Source: Hyphomicrobiales bacterium (lineage in GTDB: Bacteria; Pseudomonadota; Alphaproteobacteria; Rhizobiales; Rhizobiaceae). Taken from it: a stretch of DNA of 64,000 nt. Below are positions 1 through 8,399 of the stretch, piece by piece. How positions within the stretch are numbered: position 1 is the stretch's first letter; each line of letters opens with the position of its first letter. A model generated the notes under the pieces. The model saw only the letters and a program-made list of their open reading frames with translations, was not told the origin of the DNA and did no database searches. Location of the stretch: positions 1-64,000 of the forward strand of contig UCIV01000025.1 in the NCBI GenBank assembly GCA_900472575.1, given 5' to 3'. Made by a program: the position numbers and the translations under genes.

Positions 1-72
1 TTCCACCGCCGTTTCCACCGCCGTTTCCACCGCCGTTTCCACCGCCGTTTCCATCGCCGTTTCCACCGCCAC
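1..72. repeat. 12-bp tandem repeat (six copies visible)
   Basis: Six consecutive 12-base units of the form TTCCACCGCCGT. The fifth has one substitution (TTCCATCGCCGT) and the sixth differs in its last two bases. On the minus strand each unit encodes Gly-Gly-Gly-Asn, so the repeat lies inside the partial coding region. The array continues off the window. Such in-frame arrays can change copy number by slippage without shifting the frame. Confidence 0.9.
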
Positions 73-199
73 CCTTCGCAAATGCCGGGCTATCGGTCGC
101 AATAGTCTCCAGCGCGATGAGGCTGGCTGGTCGCGCAGCGGTATGCAAAAACGCCATTCCCGCTATGAGCGATCTGCGTGAAATCATCGGACATTCCAT
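1..199 (-). CDS. Gly-Gly-Gly-Asn repeat secreted protein (partial)
   Basis: Read on the minus strand from an ATG at 199, preceded by a GGGAAG ribosome-binding site. The protein opens with an Arg-Arg pair, a hydrophobic stretch (LIAGMAFL) and a region ending AFAKGGGGN, as in exported rhizobial proteins with Gly/Asn-rich tails. Its C-terminal part is a run of Gly-Gly-Gly-Asn units (one unit has Asp instead of Gly) and leaves the window at base 1, so total length is unknown. An internal ATG at 187 is an alternative start. No enzymatic function is suggested. Export is inferred from the N-terminus only. Confidence 0.55.
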   Translation of the reverse strand, partial: MECPMISRRSLIAGMAFLHTAARPASLIALETIATDSPAFAKGGGGNGDGNGGGNGGGNGGGNGGG

Positions 200-328
200 C
201 TCAGACTACTTCCCGCTCGCTTGTTGATGATCTTGGGCGTGGTTCTTTTCCAGTTTTTACAATGAAAGTTTTTCGCCCGCTCCAACAATGTCGTTGCTCC
301 CCGCTTCGACAGAGTAGTGCCTTGAGGA

Positions 329-649
329 TCAGTGTATGGTTGCGTTCGCGATCTCATGTTCCGATGGGATCGCTTGAATGGTGAACTCGCAGGCAAGTTC
401 CACGGCTTTGACCATTGAGCAGCCCTCGGCGTCTTGAGGCGCATGCTCGAAGAATTCTAAGATTTCGGTGAGCTTCTGGGCTGCGGTAGCCCAGCGTCTT
501 TGTGCTTGAGGATCGAGCATGCAGAAGCTGCGATTAACCTCACTTTTCAGCCCCGCAAAAAGCAACTGTCTTTGCTGATAGGTGAGACAGGTAAGGGCAG
601 TTCGCTTTGCATTTCCCAGTTGCACTTCCGTTTCTCCCCTGTAGACCAT
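329..649 (-). CDS. hypothetical protein, about 106 aa
   Basis: An uninterrupted reading frame with normal protein-like composition: Leu/Gln/Ala rich, with an acidic segment around TEILEFFEHAPQDAEGC. There is no signal peptide or membrane helix. The start at 649 is chosen because AGGA lies five bases upstream; an ATG two codons earlier is possible. No family was recognised. A soluble protein, probably mostly helical, is as far as the sequence goes. The gene stands alone between the repeat protein and the glycine-zipper protein, both on the same strand but with wide gaps. Confidence 0.45.
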   Translation of the reverse strand: MVYRGETEVQLGNAKRTALTCLTYQQRQLLFAGLKSEVNRSFCMLDPQAQRRWATAAQKLTEILEFFEHAPQDAEGCSMVKAVELACEFTIQAIPSEHEIANATIH

Positions 650-834
650 CCGCATCCTAGCAAAGGTATCGGTGTTCGATAACCGACCAAGGTCTGAGCT
701 AAAGTAGCTGATGTGCCCGTACCGCCTACGTAGCTATTTGGTCTTCGAATATGTCGCACTACCGACGTAATACGAGATCAGATCAGCTGTCGGGCGGCGA
801 AAGGGGCGCCTCTTCAGGCGCCCCGCTGCTGAAT

Positions 835-1434
835 TTAGATACCGCCTCGGCGATATCGAAGCCTTTCCTGTTCGACCTGCTGGGCGTCATAAGGATCGAG
901 CGTTTCGTCGAACCTTGTCCAGCCTTGCCGTTCATACGAAACGCGACGTTCTGCAGGATCGACCCAGTTGGAGCGCTTGAGGATAGCTTCAGCTTCCGGC
1001 GCTAGAGCGTCCTCCACCTTGGCAGTCACGAGTGTGCCACCGCGCCGGACGCCTTCTGCATAGAAGTGCGCATCGCGTTCCGGGACGCCGGAGCTCGTCA
1101 GCCCACCGATAATACCGCCGGCGGCCCCACCCGCAACTGCGCCGGCTGCAGCACCGGCCGCCGTTGCGACAAGCCACCCTGCTGCCACGACCGGGCCAAC
1201 GCCTGGGATTGCCATCAGGCCGAGACCGGTGAGCAGGCCACCCGCGCCACCGACGACCGCGCCTATCCCTGCGCCGGTTCCTGCTCCTTCTGCGGCGTTT
1301 GAGTTGCCATGCCGCTGATCCGCGTTGTTTGAAACAATGCTTATGTCGTCGGACCGCACGCCTGCGGTTTCTAGCTCGCCAACCGCGGCGCTGGCATCGG
1401 CATAATCGTCAAAAAGTCCAGTGACAGTTCTCAT
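835..1434 (-). CDS. glycine-zipper general stress protein (DUF1269-like)
   Basis: A 199-residue protein. The start (MRTVTGLFDDYADA) is set by GGGAGA just upstream. The N-terminus fits the short alpha/beta domain of general-stress proteins of the YflT/GSP17M type. The middle, about residues 55-125, is a long Gly/Ala-rich hydrophobic stretch of glycine-zipper type (GAGIGAVVGGAGG, later GAAAGAVAGGAAGG) that could form paired membrane helices. The C-terminal 60 residues are charged and soluble. The family is widespread in Rhizobiales and usually linked to osmotic or general stress; its biochemical role is not known. It lies just downstream of the PepSY-like gene (17-base gap) and may be co-transcribed with it. 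Confidence 0.75.
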   Translation of the reverse strand: MRTVTGLFDDYADASAAVGELETAGVRSDDISIVSNNADQRHGNSNAAEGAGTGAGIGAVVGGAGGLLTGLGLMAIPGVGPVVAAGWLVATAAGAAAGAVAGGAAGGIIGGLTSSGVPERDAHFYAEGVRRGGTLVTAKVEDALAPEAEAILKRSNWVDPAERRVSYERQGWTRFDETLDPYDAQQVEQERLRYRRGGI

Positions 1435-1450
1435 CGGTAATCTCCCTTCG

Positions 1451-1768
1451 TTACTTGGCGACGACATTGCCCTGATAGTCGAGCGCGATCGAAACGCTCT
1501 TGCCGTCTTTCATTCCAGCAGCATTCCAAATGCCCTTGTCATCCTTTTTAAGATCCTTGACGCCGGTGTAGCCGGCCTCTTCGATCCGTTCCTTGGCTTG
1601 GTCTTCTGTAAAACTGTTGGCGCCTTCTACAGGAGCTGTCGGGTTCTTGGTGTCGGGCGTAGCGACAGCAGGTGTGTTCCCCTCGCTATTGGCTGCAGGC
1701 GCGGTCTGCGAGAATGCTGACAAAGCTGAAACGGAGACAAAGGCGGCGGTCAGAATAAGTCTATGCAT
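1451..1768 (-). CDS. secreted PepSY-like protein
   Basis: A 105-residue protein with a clear signal peptide (MHRLILTAAFVSVSALSAFS, cleavage near FSQTAPA). A low-complexity Pro/Ala/Thr linker follows, then a C-terminal domain of about 50 residues (FTEDQAKERIEEAGYTGV, then a Gly-Lys-Ser beta hairpin ending LDYQGNVVAK) that resembles one PepSY repeat. AGGAGG lies seven bases before the ATG. PepSY domains are periplasmic modules thought to bind or inhibit peptidases; that role is inference here. It precedes the glycine-zipper stress gene on the same strand. Confidence 0.75.
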   Translation of the reverse strand: MHRLILTAAFVSVSALSAFSQTAPAANSEGNTPAVATPDTKNPTAPVEGANSFTEDQAKERIEEAGYTGVKDLKKDDKGIWNAAGMKDGKSVSIALDYQGNVVAK

Positions 1769-1952
1769 GGTTTCCTCCTAGCTCGGATCTTCGTCGCGAG
1801 ATCCGCTGGGTTATAATCCCTTGATGTTTACGATCGTTCCAGCATCGGACTTAAGGCCGACGCGGTAGGAAAGCCGCGGCCACGAAGCCGCTAAGTGCGT
1901 CTGGTGCTTGGCGGGTGACCGGTCTGCGCCCATACGACCGACTAGTGGCGTC

Positions 1953-2396
1953 TCACGGTTGCGGTAGCACAACGATGCTGTCGGTGGTGCTCTTCACCGG
2001 CTTTTCGCCTGGCACATGGGACATGCTGCGTGTCCTGCTCTGAAGTTCATCACCCTTCACGCGAGTCTTTGTCTGCGACTTGCTAAAGGTGCCCTTATCC
2101 ATCGCCTGTGCTCTGGATTGCGCGCGCAACTGTTTCGGGTTTTCGTTCACCTTCGTCTGGCTTTTCGACTTGCCGTCCGCGGCGGCAGCACTAGAGGCTG
2201 AACCGATCGAGGCTGTCGTACCTCCGTCTGTCTGGCAGGCACCTGCTGTGCCAACTGTACTGGCGGAGGTTCCCCCTGCGGCGGCGCTGCCAGCAGAGCC
2301 CACAGTGCCCGTGGCAATACAATCTTGTGCGAGTACCGGCGTGGAGAAGACCGAGGCGAGAAGGGCAATACCTGCCATCGTGATCATTTTAAGCAT
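1953..2396 (-). CDS. secreted Ser/Ala/Gly-rich protein 1
   Basis: A 147-residue protein whose start is fixed by GGAGAAA upstream of MLKMITMAGIALLAS. The signal peptide probably ends at PVLAQ. The mature part begins with a Thr/Gly/Ala/Ser-rich half containing two or three Cys residues and ends with a basic Lys/Gln/Arg-rich half (repeated KSQTK and SRTRS elements). It is the third of three same-strand genes (3351-2857, 2802-2410, 2396-1953) whose products share signal peptides and Gly/Ser/Thr repeats. No enzyme family was recognised; an extracellular or envelope structural role is a guess. Confidence 0.65.
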   Translation of the reverse strand: MLKMITMAGIALLASVFSTPVLAQDCIATGTVGSAGSAAAGGTSASTVGTAGACQTDGGTTASIGSASSAAAADGKSKSQTKVNENPKQLRAQSRAQAMDKGTFSKSQTKTRVKGDELQSRTRSMSHVPGEKPVKSTTDSIVVLPQP

Positions 2397-2409
2397 ATTG
2401 ATTTCTCCT

Positions 2410-2802
2410 CTATTTTGTAGGTTTCGTGACGTCGCAGGTCCCGTCGGAGCGGCGAGTGATGATGGTCCCGTCAGGACGGGTGACGCTCGCTGTCGAAAAA
2501 GACTGCGTACCAGCCGTGCCGGTCGTAATCGACGAACCCGCGCTTGAGGATGTCGAGCCATTGCCTGACTGTACTGTTGTCGTCGTGCCGCCGATCGTCG
2601 TCGAAGACGACACACCACCGCCGCCCGCGGTAACTGACGTCGATGACCCATTTCCCGCCGAGCTGCCGCTTTCAATGACGCTACACGTCGTACCGTCGTT
2701 GAGCTTGATGGTTTCGTTGGCCAAAGCCGCACCGCCGATGATTATCGCGAAAATCAGCGGCAGGGCGAAGGCGCTCTTATGTGAGAATGATGCCGAGGTC
2801 AT
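2410..2802 (-). CDS. secreted Ser/Gly/Thr-rich protein 2
   Basis: A 130-residue protein starting at MTSASFSHK, preceded by a strong AGGAGG. A hydrophobic signal segment (FALPLIFAIIIGGAALA) is followed by a short domain with two Cys (one in GTTCSVIESG, one in the C-terminal DGTCDVTKP) flanking a long Ser/Thr/Gly low-complexity stretch. The two Cys could form a disulfide closing the repeat loop; this is inference. It is the middle gene of three in tandem, with a 13-base gap to the next, so co-transcription is likely. Confidence 0.65.
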   Translation of the reverse strand: MTSASFSHKSAFALPLIFAIIIGGAALANETIKLNDGTTCSVIESGSSAGNGSSTSVTAGGGGVSSSTTIGGTTTTVQSGNGSTSSSAGSSITTGTAGTQSFSTASVTRPDGTIITRRSDGTCDVTKPTK

Positions 2803-2856
2803 ACCCGGTCCTCCTAAAGAGAGGAAGGAAGCGCTATGGCTTCCGCCCATAGATGA

Positions 2857-3351
2857 TTAGCAGGAACTGCCGTCCTTTTTCGCTTGGCCAGGAGGGCATC
2901 CTTTTTTGCTTTTGCCATGATCGTCGCCGGCTGCCCCGGCCGAACTCCCGCCTGTACTGACCGAGCTTGAGGACTGGCCGCCGCCAGCCGAGGTGCCACC
3001 GGTTCCGAGCGTGGACGCCGAACCAGAACCACTACCTGATCCCGCAGCCGAACCACCGGTTCCGACAGAACTGCTCGACTGCCCGTCACCGGCAGACGTG
3101 CCACCGGTACCAAGCGTCGAGGCGGAGCCCGAACCGCTGCCGGAGCCTGCGGCCGAACCGCCGGTGCCCACGGAGCTGCTGGAGGTGCCGCCGCCGGCAG
3201 AGCTGCCGCCGGTGCCAACGGAGCTGCTGGATGTTCCGCCACCCGCTGCAGTGCCCCCGGTACCGACCGTGCTGCTGGTCTGGGCATAAGCCGACAGGGC
3301 TGTGCCTGTGAGAAGTGCTGCGGCCAACGCCGCACGTACTGCGATATTCAT
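2857..3351 (-). CDS. secreted Ser/Gly repeat protein 3
   Basis: A 164-residue protein beginning MNIAVRAALAAALL, with AAGGAG six bases upstream (the nearer upstream ATG abuts the ribosome site and is less likely). Signal cleavage is probably after SAYA. The mature chain is almost wholly built from SSSSVGTGG-type units. A unit of about 35 residues starting SSSSVGTGGSAAGSGSG occurs twice nearly unchanged. The tail (GKSKKGCPPGQAKK) is basic with two Cys. It is the first gene of the three-gene set. No known fold; probably disordered or a repetitive fibre or adhesin-like chain. Confidence 0.65.
   Translation of the reverse strand: MNIAVRAALAAALLTGTALSAYAQTSSTVGTGGTAAGGGTSSSSVGTGGSSAGGGTSSSSVGTGGSAAGSGSGSGSASTLGTGGTSAGDGQSSSSVGTGGSAAGSGSGSGSASTLGTGGTSAGGGQSSSSVSTGGSSAGAAGDDHGKSKKGCPPGQAKKDGSSC
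2955..3260. repeat. imperfect coding repeats in secreted protein 3
   Basis: Successive copies of a GC-rich unit encode Ser-Ser-Ser-Val-Gly-Thr-Gly-Gly plus a Ser/Ala/Gly spacer. A longer unit of about 105 bases, ending in the codons for GTGGTSAG, is present twice and differs by very few changes. The near identity of the long units suggests recent duplication or slippage. Confidence 0.7.
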
Positions 3352-4105
3352 GCTCATCTCCTTGGTTTTCCTCCAGCTTCTGACGCACATCGCGTTCTAG
3401 AAGCTACATGGGAAACATTAGATAGAGACTGTTGTTCCTACTGCGGGCCGTCAGTCGGACTGAAGGTGAGACCTTGGGCCCAGCTGTACTACCAATGTCC
3501 GAACGAGATCATGCTCCTGAAAATGGTGTAATTGGGAGTTCGACGGAGCCGTACTCTCAAGCATCGAATCAATGAATTTTGCCAATGTTAGATTCCGGCA
3601 CCACGAGTCCTCCGGACGCCCAGGAAGTTCTGCAACGCGACGAATACCATCCGGAAGCTTTTTATCGGGTGGTGGGTCAGCTAGGGTATTTTAGAGGCTT
3701 TAGGACGAGGATTCGCTATCTTTTGAAAATCGCCGGACTAGAATTGCCCTGACCCTAGAGATTTTGGTATTTGATCAAGCGAGAGCGATCGGCTCGATGC
3801 TAGCGCAAAAGCGAGATTTGAGCCCGGAATACGGGAGACGAGTGACGGACTAAATTCGGCGCTATAGCCACTTGTTCCCCCCGGAAAATATGACGGATGG
3901 GAGAAGTCACCGCGAGGTCGTCAACTAACCCGATCTTAGTTTGCATTCGCATCGCAAGTTTGCAGAGGTTCGGGGGAGTGTTTATATGGGTCCTCTGCAA
4001 TCAGTGATCCACACCCTTGGTGATTGCTCGACGGCGAGGTTTGTATCTTGTCGGGGATAAAGGCATGTGAAACATCAGCCTCACATGCCCTAGATTGCGT
4101 ACTAA
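3352..4105. other. gene-free stretch
   Basis: About 750 bases between two minus-strand genes. The reading frames present are short and of non-protein-like composition. No transposon ends, RNA gene or clear terminator were seen. It should contain the promoter of the three secreted-protein genes, just above 3351, but no convincing -35/-10 pair stood out. Confidence 0.5.
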
Positions 4106-4357
4106 TTAGCAGCGGTCGACATATCGGCGTCCGTATTGGTCGCGGTAGTAGCAGCGGCCAGGCTGCTCTGCGACCCTGCCGATCAAAGCGCCCGAGACAC
4201 CGCCAATTGCGGCGCCGACGGCTGCGCCGCGGACGTTGCCGGTGGCGACGCCGCCGATGACAGCACCGGTTGCCGCTCCAACCCCCGCCCCTTGTTCGGT
4301 TGCCGTGCAGGCGGCGAGAGATGCCGCCATAAGGCTGATGATTACGATGCGTTTCAT
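4106..4357 (-). CDS. glycine-zipper lipoprotein
   Basis: An 83-residue protein with a lipoprotein signal: MKRIVIISLMAASLAAC, where LAAC is the lipobox and Cys17 the acylation site. Next comes a glycine-zipper segment (GAGVGAATGAVIGG, repeated as GAAVGAAIGGVSG) of the outer-membrane lipoprotein 2TM type. The end (YYRDQYGRRYVDRC) is aromatic and basic. GGGAGG lies six bases before the ATG. Proteins of this kind sit in the envelope; function is unknown. It stands alone. Confidence 0.75.
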   Translation of the reverse strand: MKRIVIISLMAASLAACTATEQGAGVGAATGAVIGGVATGNVRGAAVGAAIGGVSGALIGRVAEQPGRCYYRDQYGRRYVDRC

Positions 4358-4749
4358 GGATATCCTCCCTGTTGATTCCACCACGCCTGTCCCAATCCTC
4401 GATTGGGAAGCAGTGCCGATGCCCTTGGAAATATGTTGCGGCAACGCTCAAAGTCCATTCCCGTTGGACCTTTGGCCCGAAAGCTCAACCTAACGGGCGG
4501 CACGGGGTGGCAAATGTCCCGCGGATGAATCGAAGCAATTCCAACGCGGCCTTTTCGGCAAAATGAGAGAAAAGCTAGACTTCAACAAAGCGACCGAGCT
4601 CGTCGAAACCTATCCTTCGCTTTCCAACCGGAACCTCGTAGATCGCTCCTGGGGCATGGCAGCGTGACGGTGGGACTGAAGTCCTAGTCTGGAACGAGCC
4701 GTGAGCGTTTCACGTTCGAGGGAAAGGAGAGGGGACCAGGAGCGACGTT
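4358..4749. other. intergenic region
   Basis: Contains the presumed promoters of the leftward lipoprotein gene and the rightward DUF982 gene. A 34-codon frame at 4563-4667 (+) has plausible composition but no ribosome site, and was not called. A GGAAAGGAGAGG purine run at 4720-4732 lies too far upstream of the ATG at 4750 to be a typical ribosome site. Confidence 0.5.
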
Positions 4750-4995
4750 ATGCAGAACGACCTTTGGGAAGCCACTTATGAGATTAGCCTCGATTGCGGC
4801 GACCACTTTAAACGTGTCGGCAATAGCCGTGAAGCCTTGGAAGTCTTGATGACCTGCTGGCCCCAACCCGCCGGGAAGAATTTCAAGGTCGCAAAAAAAG
4901 CTTGCCTCGGGGCGCTTAGGGGCAAAGTCAGCGCTGTGGTCGCGGCCCAGGCTTTTCTGAATGCGGCAAAAGAAGTTGGGTTGCTAAGACCGTGA
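4750..4995 (+). CDS. DUF982 family protein
   Basis: An 81-residue protein with the DUF982 pattern: an N-terminal beta strand, then NSREALEVLMTCWPQP, a spacer of about 20 residues with KKACLGALRGKVSA, and a final helix AAQAFLNAAKEVG. DUF982 proteins are small, abundant in Rhizobiaceae and of unknown function. Length is typical. It is monocistronic, with the BA14K gene 120 bases downstream. Confidence 0.85.
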   Translation: MQNDLWEATYEISLDCGDHFKRVGNSREALEVLMTCWPQPAGKNFKVAKKACLGALRGKVSAVVAAQAFLNAAKEVGLLRP

Positions 4996-5118
4996 GCGAC
5001 CATGCCGGAAACATGATGAAACACTGATGCAGGGCCAGCCGATATCGGACTTTTGGCCTAGGAACAAACCAGTCTCTATCGACATTTTTGGATAGCGAAT
5101 TCAGAAGGTTGATATCCT

Positions 5119-5766
5119 ATGCGCGAACTACTAACAGGTCTCGTTCTAGCTTCTTGTCTCCTGCCGATTGCAGCGGCTGGGGTGCGGGTGTCATCCTACC
5201 TGGCGGCACCTATTGCGCCGCATCGATTTGCGAATATTTATGGCGAGCCACTGTGGTCGCCCGAGGTACGGAGGGTTGATTCCAGCTTGCAGGCTTACGA
5301 GAGGCTTCCCGCTGTGTTGCCCGAGAATACGCTCGTGGCCGAAGCGAAGTCCGAGCAGCGCGCGACTGTGCCGCTAAGCCCCACGAACAAACCCGATGTG
5401 ACCGGGGCCCAGGTTGCTTTCCTGTCCGAAACGCTATCCGCCAAGGCGCAGGAGTGGTGTGGTGCTCGGTACCGCTCATATAATGCAGCCGATAACACGT
5501 ATCAGCCATATGGGGGTGGGCCGCGGCGCGCCTGTGCCGCTCCGATCGAGGCGGCCTCCGTCCCCGTTCGACAGGTCGGCGACCGAGGTGCGAGCGAGCC
5601 AGACGTCAATGAGCGGTGGTGCATGGAGCGATACACCTCATATCGGATAGAGGACAACACGTACCAGCCTTTTTCGGGTGGTAGGAAGGTGTGCTCCGGG
5701 CCGATATCGGAGTCGGCAAACAACTCGATCAGGAGTGCTGCGGACATTACTATTGCCCAGTTCTAA
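5119..5766 (+). CDS. BA14K-family exported protein with two repeats
   Basis: A 215-residue protein. The N-terminus (MRELLTGLVLASCLLPIAAAG) is a signal peptide or anchor. The C-terminal half has two BA14K-type motifs: WCGARYRSYNAADNTYQPY near residues 112-130 and WCMERYTSYRIEDNTYQPF near 167-185. Each is followed by a basic segment and a Cys. BA14K was described as a small immunoreactive Brucella protein, and the motif (W-C-x-x-R-Y-x-S-Y...NTY) is common in Rhizobiales envelope proteins. The double copy points to tandem duplication of the domain. A cell-surface role is inferred. Confidence 0.8.
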   Translation: MRELLTGLVLASCLLPIAAAGVRVSSYLAAPIAPHRFANIYGEPLWSPEVRRVDSSLQAYERLPAVLPENTLVAEAKSEQRATVPLSPTNKPDVTGAQVAFLSETLSAKAQEWCGARYRSYNAADNTYQPYGGGPRRACAAPIEAASVPVRQVGDRGASEPDVNERWCMERYTSYRIEDNTYQPFSGGRKVCSGPISESANNSIRSAADITIAQF

Positions 5767-6788
5767 AGTCTCTCGGCTCGCTGGAACCGGGGATACACGA
5801 CCTGGGGGCATCACGACGCGAGATAGTCCTCGACCGGGAATTCGTGAAATGCACACCAAACCGCTCTTGCCATACCCGTACGGGAGGCCGGTGGCGATCA
5901 GGCAGGCGTTGGATTCCGTTCCAAGTATTTGCGTGAGATGGCCGCAGCGAAAGGTTAAACAGGAAGTTCAACTTTGATGGCTGGTTCTTCCTGCATGATG
6001 CAAATCACATGACGGCCGCCCGTGCTTCGCGGACGAAGCATGGTAAATAACTCGCAACCCTGACGCGTTCTACGCGCGGATGTCCTGAGCCGGCAGGGCT
6101 CTCGACAGCTCCTCGAACCGAAGCGAACTACGATCATGTGTCTGAGGCCGTGCGGTGGCACGGCCGGCGGTGCATATGGTCGACTATCTGGCTAACTTCT
6201 TAGGATGCTGAACGAAAGAGAAAGCATAGCTTACATTTCAACCATGATAGCGGCCCTAGCACTTGCACTGCCGTCGCGTTTGTAGTCTCCCTGCTGAGTG
6301 GCCGTCAGGATGGAACTCGGCGAAGCTGAGAGGCGGCTATTGCCTATGTATCCGCCGAAACGTCTGGAAGCCCAGATGGCACTTAAATCAATTTGCTTCT
6401 AATCGAATTGATTGTTCCGCCCTCTATGATCTTGTCGTACGGCCAGGACGTAGGAGCGCTGTTCAGAAGCAGTCGGCAAGCAGACCAACCATTATTTTTA
6501 TCGACTTCATGTCGGCTCCCGGAAACATCTTATTCCTAGGAAGGACACGCACGAGCAGGTCGGTTCAAGCGCTTCCGCGATATCTGTCCGCCATCATTAA
6601 ACTTTCTCAAATTGCCGAATGGCGATGCATCAAAAGCTTGAACTTACAGGGCTGCTTTGGCTTGATCTATTTGTTCGAGGTGCGGTTCAAAACAGTGCTC
6701 GTCGCGCGACGCTTCGTGAATGTCATGCGGGTGCTCATTGCAGCGATGGGGCGAGGGCGTCCGACCTCGCCACATCATCGAGTTCGCC
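5767..6788. other. gene-free stretch of about 1 kb
   Basis: No reading frame with protein-like composition and a ribosome site was found on either strand. The longest frame (6263-6820, +) has a skewed composition and runs into the isochorismatase gene on the other strand. No terminal repeats, tRNA or CRISPR structure was seen. The stretch is less GC-rich around 6180-6650 than its neighbours and may be old transferred or decayed DNA. Confidence 0.45.
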
Positions 6789-7424
6789 TTAGGCGGCTTG
6801 GTTGGCCTTTTCGGGATTGAACCCGTCGGCGTTGTCGAACACGCCCATGAAGCCCGGAACCGTCGCGTCGCGCGCCCAGTCGCGCTGGAGTTCGCAATAC
6901 ATCTGAACGCGGCTGATCAACTTGGCTCCAGCCTGTTCGACGCGACGCAATGCTGCCTCGTGTGCCGCAAGTGAAGTGCCGCCGACGGCATCCACGGGGA
7001 CATAGACTTCGTAGCCTTCCTGTATCGCATCAAGAGCTGGAAAGGTCAGGCATGCTTCCGTCCAAAGTGCCGTCATGATGAGCTTGCGACGACCGACTGC
7101 CTTGACGGCCTGCTTGAACTCGGTGTCCTCCCAGCTGTTGATCGAGGTTCTGTCATATGTCGGCAGATGCCCGATCACCTCCTGCAGTTCCTGGATCGGT
7201 GGCCTGTTGCGGCCGGTTTTGACATTCACGGTCGAGTGGATGATCGGCAGGTTGTAATTCACGGCCGCCTTGACCGTACTGACGATATTGAAAACCAGTT
7301 CGTCGCGCGGCATCGAGCGGATAGACGAGACCTGGATCGGTTGGTAGTCGATGATGATGAATGCGGAATTTTCCGGTGTCAGAAGGGTATCGGTGTTGGG
7401 GTTGCGGATTGTTTCGCTCGTCAT
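6789..7424 (-). CDS. isochorismatase-family (YcaC-like) hydrolase
   Basis: A 211-residue cysteine hydrolase. AGGAGG lies seven bases before the ATG at 7424. The catalytic Asp is in AFIIIDYQP (about residue 25) and the nucleophilic Cys is in LWTEACLTFP (about 122), as in isochorismatase/nicotinamidase enzymes. The SINSWEDTEF and LAAHEAALRR segments match the YcaC branch, whose substrates are unknown. A second member is encoded at 18029-18691 and shares WEDxxxxxAVKAxGRxxLIM. It is transcribed away from the small acetyltransferase gene. Detoxification or degradation of an amide or ester is plausible but not shown. Confidence 0.85.
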   Translation of the reverse strand: MTSETIRNPNTDTLLTPENSAFIIIDYQPIQVSSIRSMPRDELVFNIVSTVKAAVNYNLPIIHSTVNVKTGRNRPPIQELQEVIGHLPTYDRTSINSWEDTEFKQAVKAVGRRKLIMTALWTEACLTFPALDAIQEGYEVYVPVDAVGGTSLAAHEAALRRVEQAGAKLISRVQMYCELQRDWARDATVPGFMGVFDNADGFNPEKANQAA

Positions 7425-7881
7425 GACAGGTCCTCCTTTTATATATTCGCTCTGAAAATGGGTGAGATGCGTTATCGAGTGAAAGGGGCAAGCGCGCGTA
7501 CCTCTTGCCGGCAACGGCGCTGCACATAAGCGGCCGGTCCTCAATGAAGCCGAGCCTCCTCTGCCCTGAAAACGGTAGCGCGGCATCAGTGGTCGCTGTA
7601 GTCGCGAGATCTGGAAAACTGTGTCACGTTAACAGGAACACAAACTGAGCGCGACTGCACGTGGCAAGTGACCTTGCAAATCGACCGATACGGCGCTGTT
7701 GGCGGCACCCTCTAACGCACCGGCTGGCAATACATCGAGGGAGCCGGCGTTCCTCGATACGAGACACACTGTTCCCATCGTCCGCGCTAGCGGTGCCCGG
7801 ACTGGAATGGCAGTGTCGATCTGGTCAGGCAATCACTGTGGACCATCCATCGACCTGATCGAAAACCACGGAGGAATTGGC
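7425..7881. other. divergent intergenic region
   Basis: About 460 bases between the leftward isochorismatase-like gene and the rightward acetyltransferase gene. No supported coding frame. It must hold both promoters; no clear palindrome or hairpin was recognised. Confidence 0.45.
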
Positions 7882-8190
7882 ATGGAAAACAAGGCTGAGG
7901 AACGACAGGTCGATGTCGAGCGGGAAGATGGCCCTGCGAAGGGGCGATATCGTGTTGCGATCGGCCAGGACGAAGCCGAGATGACCTACAGTCGAGCAGG
8001 CAAAGACCGCATCATTATAGACCATACCTTCGTTCCCACCGCTCTGCGTGGCCAGAAGGTCGGTGAACGACTGGTTCTCCGGGTGGTGGAGGATGCGCGA
8101 CGTGAGGGGATTGTCATCATCCCGCTGTGCCCGTTCGCAAAGGCGCAAATGGAGCGCCATCCGGAATGGCAGGATGTTCTTTCGCGATAA
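7882..8190 (+). CDS. small GNAT-like N-acetyltransferase
   Basis: A 102-residue protein starting MENKAEERQ, with GGAGG and a seven-base spacer upstream. It matches the short Acetyltransf_CG type of the GNAT fold: a beta sheet core (GRYRVAIGQDEAEMTYSR), a strand IIIDHTFVP, the acetyl-CoA pyrophosphate loop ALRGQKVGERLV, and the C-terminal IIPLCPFAKAQMERHPEW. Such proteins lack the normal N-terminal GNAT half and have no firmly known substrate. It precedes a LysR gene on the same strand by about 210 bases. Confidence 0.85.
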   Translation: MENKAEERQVDVEREDGPAKGRYRVAIGQDEAEMTYSRAGKDRIIIDHTFVPTALRGQKVGERLVLRVVEDARREGIVIIPLCPFAKAQMERHPEWQDVLSR

Positions 8191-8399
8191 TCGCGGTGGC
8201 ATGGTGAGGCGCAGACGCACGGTCATCCCAAGTCGTTCCGCGATGGCAAGCACAGGTTTCCATCCTCGACCCGATGGCAGCGTGGCACTTGTTCTCTGCT
8301 TGAGAACAAGTGGAGCAATTCATGGTTGAGACTAAGGTTTTCGGATATGGTCGTGAAAGCCGGCTTGTATGACCTTGTCCAGGGAGAGGGCGTCAGTAT

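Noticed and set aside
1..72. Repeat array considered as a CRISPR
   Set aside because: Units are contiguous 12-mers without unique spacers and lie in frame in a coding region.
4563..4667. 34-codon frame with protein-like composition (+)
   Set aside because: No ribosome site, no recognisable family and too short; could be a chance frame or the end of a lost gene.
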